From Bacteroidales bacterium (GTDB lineage Bacteria > Bacteroidota > Bacteroidia > Bacteroidales > Muribaculaceae), in assembly GCA_019416285.1 (NCBI GenBank), contig DXXM01000013.1, positions 5,255 to 69,254 of the forward strand: DNA of 64,000 bases, read 5' to 3'. A program made the position numbers and the translations under genes. Of this stretch, positions 1-7,900 are shown piece by piece (the first letter of the stretch is position 1; the number at the start of each line of letters is the position of its first letter). The notes below the pieces were generated by a model. It saw only the letters and a program-made list of their open reading frames with translations. It did no database searches and had not been told where the DNA came from.

Positions 1-242
1 CGGCGCAGTCTGAGCGGCGCGTCCTTGACACGCGGAGACACCAGGCGGCCTATGAGCAGCACCAGCGTTCCCGCGGCGTAGACATAGCGCGTCCAGTCCT
101 GATTTATGTGGATGAGGGGGAGAAAGGCGGCTACCATTATCGACATCAGGCCGATTGTCACCATGACGGTCGACAGGAGCTCGCGGCGTTTGTCAGCCCC
201 GGGATTCCCCTGGCGGCTGCTGTGGTCTGTTTTCTTACTCAT
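1..242 (-). CDS. Partial small membrane protein of the ftsB-menA cluster
   Basis: This minus-strand reading frame begins with ATG at 242 and runs off the left edge of the window without a stop, so only about the first 80 residues are visible. They show a charged, polar N-terminus (MSKKTDHSSRQG), a hydrophobic stretch at about residues 23-43, a second at about 52-66, and then a basic segment. This suggests a small inner-membrane protein with at least two helices. Its start overlaps the last 8 bases of the upstream FtsB/DivIC-like gene (the ATG sits in TATGAGTAA), so the two are probably translationally coupled. I do not recognise the family; the role is unknown. The frame is open throughout, and the overlap is the main support for it being real. 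Confidence 0.6.
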   Translation of the reverse strand, partial: MSKKTDHSSRQGNPGADKRRELLSTVMVTIGLMSIMVAAFLPLIHINQDWTRYVYAAGTLVLLIGRLVSPRVKDAPLRLR

Positions 243-525
243 AGATATACACGTCTTCGTCGGGGTGTTGCATGTGGTATTGCTCGCGCACAATCCGCTC
301 CATTGTCTCCTTGTCTGTCTCAAGGGAGTGGTTGAGATTGCGGTAATATTCGAGCGTGTCCGTCGACTCGCTGATGGCTGCCTCCAGCTCGTCGATGCGG
401 CGCTCCTGCTCTACGGTGCGGAGCAGGGAGTTTTCATTGAAAAACAACACAAGCGCGCCCACGGCCACCGTAGCAAACAGTGTCAGTGAGATGTAGCGCT
501 TGCACCATGCGGAGAAACTGTTCAT
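235..525 (-). CDS. FtsB/DivIC-family septum formation initiator
   Basis: A 96-residue bitopic membrane protein: a short basic N-terminus, one transmembrane helix at about residues 11-30, then a coiled coil of charged heptads at about 33-70, and a C-terminal segment ERIVREQYHM followed by an acidic tail. That order (TM, coiled coil, REqY/REkY block) is the layout of FtsB/DivIC. In other bacteria these bind FtsL and FtsQ and help assemble the divisome at midcell. Length fits the family. It lies downstream of menA on the same strand and overlaps the next, partial membrane gene by 8 bases. Assignment between FtsB and DivIC cannot be made from sequence this short. Confidence 0.8.
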   Translation of the reverse strand: MNSFSAWCKRYISLTLFATVAVGALVLFFNENSLLRTVEQERRIDELEAAISESTDTLEYYRNLNHSLETDKETMERIVREQYHMQHPDEDVYIYE

Positions 526-583
526 TTTTCAGTCGGATTGAGAGAGATATATGTTGAGAGGATAGGGATTCGTAGGGATGAAT

Positions 584-1498
584 CTAACGCAGGAGGGCGG
601 TGACGAGGAAGCCCGCGGCATAGACAAGCATCAGCACCGCCGTCATGCCAAGGAGGGGATTGAGCTTAGCCCCGTGGAGGCGACCCAGCGCCACGCAGAG
701 AGCGGTGTGTCCGGCAAGATAGACCGCCGGCACTATCCACCACAGGGTCGAGGGGGAGGCGGTGGCGGCTATCCAGGGCGGGAGGGTGAAGAGGAGCGCC
801 AGAATACCGTCGGAGCAATAGATTGCCCGCATAGCCCGGTGGCCGAGCATGACGGCGAGAGTGCGTTTGCCCACTGCGCGGTCGTCGTCGGCATCGCGGT
901 AGTTGTTGACCACGAGCACATTGGCGCCCATCAGTCCTATGCCTATAGAGACCATGAGCAGCCCCGTACTGTAAGACCCACCCATCAGTATATATGTGAG
1001 GCAGACGGGGATTATGCCGAAGAAACACACCACGGCCACTTCGCCCAGCCCGTGATGCGACAGCGGATAAGGGCCTGTGCTGTAAGCCATCACGCCGAGA
1101 GCGGTCAGAATCCCGACCACATACATCCACCACTCGCCGTATATGGCCACAAGAACGCAACCCACGGCGCATGCGGCGCCAAGGGTTGCGTAGGTGGCAT
1201 ATTTCATGGCTGCGGGGGTGATGTCGCCCTCGGTCACTCCGCGACGCGGGCCCTCACGCCCTGCGCGGTCGAGACCGGCCTTGAAGTCGTAGTATTCGTT
1301 GGCGAAGTTCGACGCAATCTGGGCGAGAAGCGCGAATGTCAGACACATCAGCGCGGGGACAAGGCTGAAAAAGCCCGTGGCCACTCCGAGACCGGCGGCA
1401 TAGAGCACTCCGGCGAGCGACACCGGAAGTGTGCGGAGCCTCATGGCCTCGATCCAGCATCCTGCGTTGCTTCTGCCCGTGCCTGTCATAGCGCCCAT
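584..1498 (-). CDS. menA: 1,4-dihydroxy-2-naphthoate polyprenyltransferase (MenA)
   Basis: A 304-residue polytopic UbiA-superfamily prenyltransferase that attaches a polyprenyl chain to 1,4-dihydroxy-2-naphthoate in the inner membrane, giving demethylmenaquinone. Both Asp-rich Mg-diphosphate motifs are visible: NEYYDFKAGLD at about residues 67-77, and NNYRDADDD at about 198-206 followed by GKRTLAV, which is diagnostic of the MenA branch rather than UbiA. About eight hydrophobic segments fit the family, as does the length. The ATG at 1498 is used here, but the Met at residue 19 (before RLRTLPVSLAG) is an equally good start by family alignment. The upstream HIT gene ends only 12 bases before it, suggesting co-transcription. 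Menaquinone is the usual quinone of Bacteroidales. Confidence 0.92.
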   Translation of the reverse strand: MGAMTGTGRSNAGCWIEAMRLRTLPVSLAGVLYAAGLGVATGFFSLVPALMCLTFALLAQIASNFANEYYDFKAGLDRAGREGPRRGVTEGDITPAAMKYATYATLGAACAVGCVLVAIYGEWWMYVVGILTALGVMAYSTGPYPLSHHGLGEVAVVCFFGIIPVCLTYILMGGSYSTGLLMVSIGIGLMGANVLVVNNYRDADDDRAVGKRTLAVMLGHRAMRAIYCSDGILALLFTLPPWIAATASPSTLWWIVPAVYLAGHTALCVALGRLHGAKLNPLLGMTAVLMLVYAAGFLVTALLR

Positions 1499-1510
1499 TC
1501 TTCTTTATTC

Positions 1511-1921
1511 TCAGTCTGCGGGATAAAGTTCGTCGAATTTCTTAGCTATCGACTCGGCGATAGCGGCCATCTCCTCGGCGGGAAGCTCCACTTTATTGCG
1601 GAAATCCATGTCGGCCTCGGTGTTGATGGGGATGAGATGGATGTGAGTGTGGGGCACCTCGAGTCCTATCACGGCCACACCGACACGCTTGCAGGGCACA
1701 GCCTGCTCAATGGCTTTGGCCACACGCTTTGCAAAGAGAGTCAGGGCCTGATAGTCGTCGTCGGAAAGATTGAAGATATAGTCATCCTCCTTGCGCGGAA
1801 TCACGAGCACATGGCCCGGAGCCACGGGGTTGATGTCGAGAAAAGCATAGTGACGCTCGTCGGCCGCAACGCGGTATGACGGAATCTCACCTGCTGCGAT
1901 TTTGCTGAATATCGTTGCCAT
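1511..1921 (-). CDS. HIT-family nucleotide hydrolase
   Basis: A 136-residue cytosolic histidine-triad protein. The catalytic triad motif HTHIHLIP lies at residues 91-98 (H91, H93, H95), and the N-terminal block FSKIAAGEIPSYRV and the LDINPVAPGHVLVIP block at about 28-42 are the conserved nucleotide-binding segments of the Hint/HinT branch. Hint enzymes hydrolyse purine nucleoside phosphoramidates and acyl-adenylates. The full length and all motifs are intact. It sits between greA and menA on the same strand with short gaps (23 and 12 bases), so a greA-hit-menA transcript is likely. The physiological substrate cannot be read from sequence. Confidence 0.9.
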   Translation of the reverse strand: MATIFSKIAAGEIPSYRVAADERHYAFLDINPVAPGHVLVIPRKEDDYIFNLSDDDYQALTLFAKRVAKAIEQAVPCKRVGVAVIGLEVPHTHIHLIPINTEADMDFRNKVELPAEEMAAIAESIAKKFDELYPAD

Positions 1922-1944
1922 CGCTCTGCTGTCTTTATTTTGTA

Positions 1945-2415
1945 TCAGAAATTGATTTCTACGATTTCGAACTTCATGAGGCCAGCGGGCACCTTGATTT
2001 CAACCACTTCGCCGAGCTTGTGGCCGAGAAGTCCCTGGGCTATGGGGGTGCTTGAGCCGATTTTCTTCTCCTTGAGGTTGGCCTCGGAGTCGGCCACGAT
2101 GGTGTATTCCATCATCATACCGTTGGCCACGTTTTTGATTTTCACGCGGTTGAGAATCTGCACCTCCTCGTTGTTGAGGTTGCTCTCATCGATGATGCGG
2201 GCGTTGGCCACGAGGTCCTTGAGCTGTGAGATTTTCATTTCGAGCATACCCTGAGCCTCCTTAGCGGCGTCATACTCGGAGTTCTCCGAGAGGTCGCCCT
2301 TGTCGCGGGCTTCAGCGATAGCGGCGGATATACGGGGACGTTCCACGGATTCGAGAAACGCGATTTCTTCCATTTTTTTCTTGTAACCTTCCTTGGTCAT
2401 GTAAGTGATAGCCAT
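1945..2415 (-). CDS. greA: Transcription elongation factor GreA
   Basis: A 157-residue GreA. It enters the secondary channel of RNA polymerase and stimulates cleavage of backtracked RNA. The N-terminal coiled-coil hairpin carries the conserved tip DLSENSEYDAAKE (D41 and E44 are the catalytic acidic residues), and the C-terminal FKBP-like domain shows SSTPIAQGLLGHKLGEVVE. I chose the ATG at 2415 (MAITYMTKEGY) because GreA proteins start this way; a longer frame from 2487 would add 24 residues of low-complexity, non-conserved sequence. A good promoter match lies about 225 bases upstream, so the leader would be unusually long. It heads the hit-menA group. Confidence 0.93.
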   Translation of the reverse strand: MAITYMTKEGYKKKMEEIAFLESVERPRISAAIAEARDKGDLSENSEYDAAKEAQGMLEMKISQLKDLVANARIIDESNLNNEEVQILNRVKIKNVANGMMMEYTIVADSEANLKEKKIGSSTPIAQGLLGHKLGEVVEIKVPAGLMKFEIVEINF

Positions 2416-2638
2416 GATGGTATAATAGTTTGGGTTATAGTTGTTTGTTTTTTTATTTTCTAAGCATAATCCGAAGCGGCAACCCATTGGAGCACCGTGA
2501 CGGTCAGGGGAGAGTGATTATTTCGCGGGAACAGTTAAAAAAGAAGGAATCCCGAGGCTTGCGGCTACGAGACCCTAACGGATATAGTTGATTTACAGTT
2601 ATCTGTATCTCTTATGTCTTGTCATCTATTGACCTCTG

Positions 2639-2669
2639 CAAAGATAGTGACAATAATCCGATTCCCCAA
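2639..2669 (-). promoter_or_regulatory. Bacteroidota-type promoter upstream of greA
   Basis: On the minus strand TTG (2669-2667), 20 bases, then TATCTTTG (2646-2639), matching the TTTG - 19/20 - TAnnTTTG consensus. Transcription would start near 2632, leaving a greA leader of a little over 200 bases with no visible gene. The leader contents are not explained. Confidence 0.5.
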
Positions 2670-2690
2670 CCCGCACCGTGCCATTTAACA

Positions 2691-3293
2691 TTAATTTGCT
2701 AATATCATCTCTGCCCATTCAGGTATGTTTTCGACATATCGTTTCACCACCTCCCCGTCTCTGAGTCTGAACAGCAGACGCGCGTCCTGATTATCGACCG
2801 AGTTATCATAGACATACAGCCGGTCAACCAGCGGAGAGAGTATCTTACAGTTTTCGATAGCCTTGCTGTATCTGGATATAATCTTGGTTATCGGCACATC
2901 ATGGCCACCCTCCATTACCCTTTTCGCTATCCGGGCCGCATTTATCGAAGGATGCCGGGTGGCAATAAAGAACAGACGGATGAAGTAGCCTGCATTTTTT
3001 GCCTTAAGGATAAAATCAAGCTTGTTGTCGGACGACATCACCGTCTCAAAAACAAAACTCTCTCGCCTCGCAAGTAACTCAAGCCGCAGATTCTCGCAAT
3101 ATTCGGCTGCTTTCATCACTGCCTCCTGCGAGTTCCAGTCGCCATACTTCTCCTGGGCTATAATGTCGGGATTGATGTAGAAAGTTCCCTCTGCCCATTC
3201 GTGGTGGAGAAATTTCCGGGTAACTGAGGTCTTTCCCGAACCGTTTGGCCCGGCTATGACTATAAGCTCAGGTCTAAGATGTGTATCTGCCAT
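2691..3293 (-). CDS. Zeta-toxin-like P-loop kinase
   Basis: A 200-residue cytosolic P-loop protein with Walker A GPNGSGKT at residues 15-22, the segment FVFETVMSS at about 80-88, and IAKRVMEGGHDVPITKIISRY at about 120-140 (Arg-rich lid plus GGHxVP signature). These are hallmarks of the chromosomal zeta-toxin/UDP-N-acetylglucosamine-kinase-like family of Bacteroidota. Plasmid zeta toxins phosphorylate UDP-GlcNAc and poison peptidoglycan synthesis; whether this one does is inference. Start chosen at 3293 (MADTHLRPELIVIAG), which leaves a 20-base overlap with the small upstream gene; the open frame up to 3410 would overlap that gene heavily. The short overlapping partner supports a toxin-antitoxin reading. 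Confidence 0.8.
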   Translation of the reverse strand: MADTHLRPELIVIAGPNGSGKTSVTRKFLHHEWAEGTFYINPDIIAQEKYGDWNSQEAVMKAAEYCENLRLELLARRESFVFETVMSSDNKLDFILKAKNAGYFIRLFFIATRHPSINAARIAKRVMEGGHDVPITKIISRYSKAIENCKILSPLVDRLYVYDNSVDNQDARLLFRLRDGEVVKRYVENIPEWAEMILAN

Positions 3294-3495
3294 TGATTGC
3301 CTCCTTAATCCTTTCATTCCATACACGTCCCTTCCTCTCGGCACTTTCACGCATATTTCTGAAATAAGCCTCAGTTGCCTCATGCTGTCTGCGGGCTGCA
3401 TCATCGGCAACCTCCTTCATCACATAGCGCAGCATTTCATCCGTAGGCTCTTCGCCCGAAGTAAAGCGATATGAATTCAGTTCTTTTTCTGACAT
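3274..3495 (-). CDS. Small partner (probable antitoxin) of the zeta-like kinase
   Basis: A 73-residue acidic, helical protein starting at 3495 (MSEKELNSYRFTSGEEP). It contains a long amphipathic helix with DEMLRYVMKEVADDAARRQ at about 17-35, and no membrane segment. It precedes the zeta-like kinase and overlaps it by 20 bases, which is the usual antitoxin-first arrangement. Small proteins of this pattern next to P-loop zeta-like kinases are common in Bacteroidales; direct antitoxin activity is inference from position, size and charge. An upstream extension to 3546 would add 17 Cys/Ile-rich residues overlapping an AT-rich probable promoter, so it was rejected. Confidence 0.65.
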   Translation of the reverse strand: MSEKELNSYRFTSGEEPTDEMLRYVMKEVADDAARRQHEATEAYFRNMRESAERKGRVWNERIKEAINGRYTS

Positions 3496-3572
3496 AATAT
3501 TATCTGTTAAGGAGTTGAGACTACAAATATAACAATTTAATTTCAAAAGCGATCAACGTATCAAAAACAATA

Positions 3573-4487
3573 TCATTTCCCGCCCCGGTTTCTCGGATGA
3601 TACTTCAGAATGTCCGAGCGCAGGGTCGAGCGGTCGAGATGGATGTAAATCTGCGTCGTCGCTATAGTCTCGTGGCCCAGCATCTGCTGGATGGCCCTGA
3701 GATTAGCGCCCCCTTCGAGCAGATGGGTGGCGAAAGAGTGGCGCAACGTGTGGGGCGAAATATTCTTTCGTATCCCCGCATCCTCAGCCAGCGACTTCAC
3801 AATCTGAAATATCCGCTCGCGCGTCAGCTTGCGGCCGCGACGGTTGAGAAACACTGTGTTCTCACATCCCGGCTTCACATCAAGCATCGACCGGTCCTCG
3901 AAATAGTCCTCGAGAGCGCTCACCGCCGCTTCCGACATCGGCACCATCCGCTCCTTGTTCCCCTTACCGCGCACCACGAGATAACCCTCCTCGGCATAAA
4001 TCTTAGAAATCTCCAGCCCTATGAGCTCGCTCACACGCAACCCGCAGCCGTAGAGCACCTCCATCATCGCCCTGTCGCGCGAGGCCTCCGCCTTGTCGGG
4101 ATTGATGGCAGCAATCATCGCGTCGATTTCCTCAAGAGTCAGCACCTCCGGCAGATGCAGACCGGTTTTCGGCGACTCCAGCAACTCCGTCGGGTCAGGA
4201 TTGAGATAGTCCTCCATGCTCAGAAAACGGAAAAACGACCTCATCCCCGACACTATCCGCGCCTGCGAGCGCTCCGCGATGCCGAGGTCATGCAACTCGC
4301 CTATGAAATAGCGCAGCGTGTCGGCCGTCACCTCCCTCAGCTTCGTCCCCGATTCCGCAAGATAGACGAGCAGCTTCCTCACATCTCTCATGTAAGCCTC
4401 GCGCGTATTCCCGGCCATCCCCTTCTCCATCTGAAGAAAGAGCCCGTATTCACTCATCACCCTGTCTATATCGTCAAGTTTTCTCAT
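3573..4487 (-). CDS. xerD: XerC/XerD-type tyrosine recombinase
   Basis: A 304-residue site-specific recombinase with an N-terminal SAM-like core-binding domain (about residues 8-95) and a C-terminal catalytic domain. The catalytic set is complete: R151 in GCGLRVSEL, K175 in VRGKGNKER, H246 and R249 in SPHTLRHSFATHL, H272 in LGHETIATTQ, and nucleophile Y281. Length and full conservation point to the chromosome-dimer-resolution Xer proteins acting at dif with FtsK, rather than to a phage integrase; the choice between XerC and XerD is not secure. The leader between its probable promoter and the start codon carries an unusual set of repeated words (4497-4599). Confidence 0.88.
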   Translation of the reverse strand: MRKLDDIDRVMSEYGLFLQMEKGMAGNTREAYMRDVRKLLVYLAESGTKLREVTADTLRYFIGELHDLGIAERSQARIVSGMRSFFRFLSMEDYLNPDPTELLESPKTGLHLPEVLTLEEIDAMIAAINPDKAEASRDRAMMEVLYGCGLRVSELIGLEISKIYAEEGYLVVRGKGNKERMVPMSEAAVSALEDYFEDRSMLDVKPGCENTVFLNRRGRKLTRERIFQIVKSLAEDAGIRKNISPHTLRHSFATHLLEGGANLRAIQQMLGHETIATTQIYIHLDRSTLRSDILKYHPRNRGGK

Positions 4488-4496
4488 CTCACAGTT

Positions 4497-4599
4497 CTAT
4501 GATTTCAGTTATATGATTACCGAGTTCGGTCCTATGGTTGCGGCGTCCGCTTCCATGATTTCGGGTCTATGATTTCGGCTTCCAATCTATGAATTTCCG
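4497..4599 (-). repeat. Six degenerate 12-bp words in the xerD leader
   Basis: Read on the minus strand, the word CCGAAATCATAG recurs about six times between the probable xerD promoter and its ATG: plus-strand positions 4587-4599, 4567-4578, 4553-4564, 4532-4543, 4510-4522 and 4497-4508, with one to four changes per copy and irregular spacers of 1 to 10 bases. The words end 10 bases before the ATG. No coding frame explains them. They could be protein-binding sites or a decayed tandem repeat. Confidence 0.6.
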
Positions 4600-4631
4600 A
4601 AGCGCCACCGAACCCGCGGTCTGCGCCTCCG

Positions 4632-4639
4632 CAAAGTTA
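4632..4639 (-). promoter_or_regulatory. Probable xerD -7 box
   Basis: TAACTTTG on the minus strand fits the Bacteroidota -7 element TAnnTTTG. No clean TTTG is seen at the expected -33 distance, so this is a partial match. The start would lie near 4625, giving xerD a leader of about 135 bases that contains the repeated words. Confidence 0.35.
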
Positions 4640-4675
4640 ATCACAATCCTCGAATACACCTAATAATAAAAGCGC

Positions 4676-4807
4676 TTTAAGTTAAGATGTGTTTACAAAA
4701 TGCGCCTTATAGTTAATGTCTGTTAATTATTTGGGGGGGTAATTTTTGACGTACATTTGCCCCATAAACGTGTAAAGTAACGTCGTCAAACCCATTTTTC
4801 CGACATC
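4676..4807 (+). promoter_or_regulatory. Promoter/leader L1 of the collagen-repeat lipoprotein, with G7 spacer
   Basis: The promoter is TTTG (4730-4733), 18 bases, TACATTTG (4752-4759). The spacer begins with an uninterrupted run of seven G. The block from 4676 to about 4807 is clearly homologous to 9310-9440: TTTAAGTTAA, TTAAT-ATTTG, the whole G7-to-TTTG promoter and the downstream GTCGT-A-ACCC-ATTTTT pattern are shared. Transcription should start near 4765, leaving a 5' leader of about 220 bases before the ATG at 4985. The leader has no long open frame; it is A/C rich with several short runs of A. Confidence 0.65.
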
Positions 4808-4984
4808 AAAATTACCAAAAAACTTCATAAACCAAACCATTTTGCCTATGTAAAAAAAGCTAAAAATTACACCTTAAGAAAAGATGCAATTTTTGCGCAC
4901 TTTCTCTGCTACACAACCATCCTAAGCATAACAAAAAGACTATAATTTTAACCTTTTCAAGTTATAACTTAATCCTAAATTTTT

Positions 4985-7900
4985 ATGAACAAAAAATTCA
5001 TCAACGGACTTCTGCTCGCCTCTCTTCTTTTAGGCGGTGCAGGCAGCCTGACCTCCTGCAAGGACTATGATGACGATATCGACAATCTGCAGACTCAGAT
5101 TGACGGCATCGAGTCCAAGCTCGGAGAAATCCAAGCGTTGATCGACAAGGGAAGCGTAATCACAAGCGTGACCTCGACCGACAACGGTGTCATTGTCGCT
5201 CTCAGCGATGGAAAAAGCTTCACTATCACTAACGGTCTTGATGGAAAAGACGGCGTCGACGGTATCAACGGTATAGTCTGGACTATCGGTGACGACGGTT
5301 ACTGGTACAAGGACGGTGTAAAAACTGACTATCCCGCACGCGGTCCGCAAGGCGAACAGGGCCCCGCTGGAGAGCAAGGTCCCGCAGGTCCTCAGGGTCC
5401 TGCCGGTGAACAGGGTCCCGCAGGTGAGCAAGGTCCCGCCGGTCCTCAGGGTCCCGCAGGCGAACAGGGTCCCGCAGGTGAGCAAGGTCCCGCAGGTCCT
5501 CAGGGTCCTGCAGGTGAGCAAGGTCCTGCAGGTGAGCAAGGTCCTGCAGGTCCTCAGGGTCCCCAGGGTGATAAGGGTGAAACAGGCGCCACCGGTCCGC
5601 AAGGTCCTCAGGGCGACAAGGGCGAGACAGGTGCCACCGGTGCTACCGGCAACTACTACAAGCCCAATCCCACTACTTTCAAATTTGATATCTATGACTC
5701 AAACGGCCAGTTCGTTTCAAGCACTGATATTGACTGGCGCGGCAACTATATCGGCGTGACCGCTATCGACAACGGCTACGAAGTTCTTATCTTCGGCGTT
5801 GACCGTAACGATCCCCACAAGTTCTATCGCCTCTCGAAGAGCAGCACTCTGAAGAGTCTCGTTCTTATTCCCCAGCTCTATGCAGACGGTATCGAGGCTG
5901 TTGAATACGGTTATACATACTTCAAGCCGTGGGAAACAACCACACCCCAGATTATATCATGGGATAATCAGGCCGGTATCAAATGTACAATTATTGCTAA
6001 TGCCAGGGAGTGGCACTACACCAAGCAGGGCGGAGAAAAGACATTCAGCCCGACCAAGCTGGTTGAGTACCACCTCAATCCTTCTGCCGCCAAACTTCAG
6101 GCTGATCAGATTTCGCTCGTCAGCAACGACGTCGAGACTATCTCACGTTCATCTAAGGCCGCTCTTGCCCTCGACAACTCTGCTTTCAGCATAAACGACG
6201 GCATTATGACCATCGGTCTCAAGGCCAACGATCCTCTGAGCATCAAGACCGGCGCCGACAACGAAGCTTCTATCTTTGCCGCCAAGGTCAAGATCAACAA
6301 CAAAAATCAGAAGGACACCACTATCACTTCCGATTATGCGATGCTTTATGCTTCTCGCATTATCCCGCAGGCTATCGCCTTCAACACCAACGTACTCAAG
6401 GCCAATCCCTGTGCAGTGGCAAACAGAAATGACGAGCTTTACACAACTGTTGAAGCTGCCATCGTCAATAAGCCTTCTGTAGATGTTGAATACAACAAGT
6501 CAATCGACCTCAACACCCTCGAAATCCACTACAATTGGGAAACCGGCACCAAGAACAAGGGTACCCACAAAATCTGGAAGTATGGTGAGGAAGCTGCCTT
6601 CGGTCTTTCTTACGATTACGCACTCATCAACTACAAGTCAGGTTCCAACAACACTGAGGAGAGCCAGTATTGCAAACTCAACGGTTCAGTCCTCACCCCC
6701 TACGGTGTGAACGAAGAAGGCAAACCCACTTATGAGAATGCAATCTCTTCTGTTGGCCGTCAGCCCCTCGTACGTGTCCGTGTAATGCAGGGCAGCAACG
6801 TAGTCCTCGTCGGCTTCATTAAGGTTAACATCGTCAAGGAAACCGAATTCAAGGTTACCGATACCGTAGACCTCGGCAACATCAAGTTCGGATGCGATGC
6901 CGCTCAGAAGAACGTTAAGTGGGCTACTATCTCCGACTACCTCCTCCAGAACACTGCAGCTCACTCTAAGGACGAGTTCAACGCTCTCTATCAGCTCGAT
7001 GTTGAAAACGGCGAGGCTGTTCAGTACGTTAACAAGCCTGTAAACGGCAAGCCCAACTTCGTCAAGGCTACAGATGATCAGGAAATCGGTACCGTAGTCG
7101 AACTTGGCAACCAGACCGGCACCACCACTGACGTTCTCCGCTGGACTCTCTCTATGGATGACCAGCAGGCAGTCTACGAGAGCGCTAACCACACTGCAAC
7201 CATCTACGTTGCATACGTTCACCGCGTGGCTCCCACCATCTATGCCAACATCTATGTGCCTCTTAAGACAGATGTCACCAAGCCCGTCGGCAATGTTACC
7301 AAGAAGGTACAGGCCAACTGGATGCGCAACCAGACTGTCACTATGCTCAACGTTCCCCAGCCTACCAACAATGCTGCTCCCGCTCCCTTCGCTCAGAACC
7401 TCAACGAAGCATGGGCTACCGGCTCTAAGAGCAAACCTTCGTTCAACCCGACCGCAGACTATCCCTCTTTCACCGCAGCTATCTTCGACCATCAGGGTGC
7501 AGGCCTCGAGACGGGTGGTTATAAATATTACTTCACCGCAGGCAATAACCGCACTGTAACTGAAGATAATGGTAAATTCAAAGTTGTTTACACTGTTACC
7601 AATACGACTGTAGATGCTCTCGTCGGTACAGCTGTATCTGTCGCAAACATGGGTGACAAGGCCCTCCTTGCCAACACCGGTGAATATACCAACACCACAC
7701 TCTCTGCAAAAATCGGTGATGGTGCCACAGAGGTTATAGCCACTATTGACCAGACTACAGGTGTCATCACCTACGCTAACAACCCCACAGCCAAACAGCT
7801 TCTCAACAGATATGCGTCTAATGGTAACGGTCTCGACCGCGACGAAGCCAAACTTGATGCTGAAATCGGTATCTGCGCATACTCGCCCTGCGGTATCGCA

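Noticed and set aside
578..1879. Long plus-strand frame (433 codons) opposite menA and the HIT gene
   Set aside because: It is the antisense shadow of two genes with clear catalytic motifs; its product is His/Gly/Arg-rich with no domain pattern.
3573..4487. Integrase marking a mobile island next to the collagen gene
   Set aside because: The recombinase looks like a chromosomal Xer protein; no attachment-site repeats or other mobility genes are visible nearby.
4676..4984. Possible small gene between xerD and the collagen-repeat gene
   Set aside because: No frame longer than a few dozen codons; the segment is better explained as promoter and leader.
5030..5602. Minus-strand frame with TCRTL-type repeats
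   Set aside because: It is the antisense reading of the collagen-coding repeats and explains itself by their periodicity.
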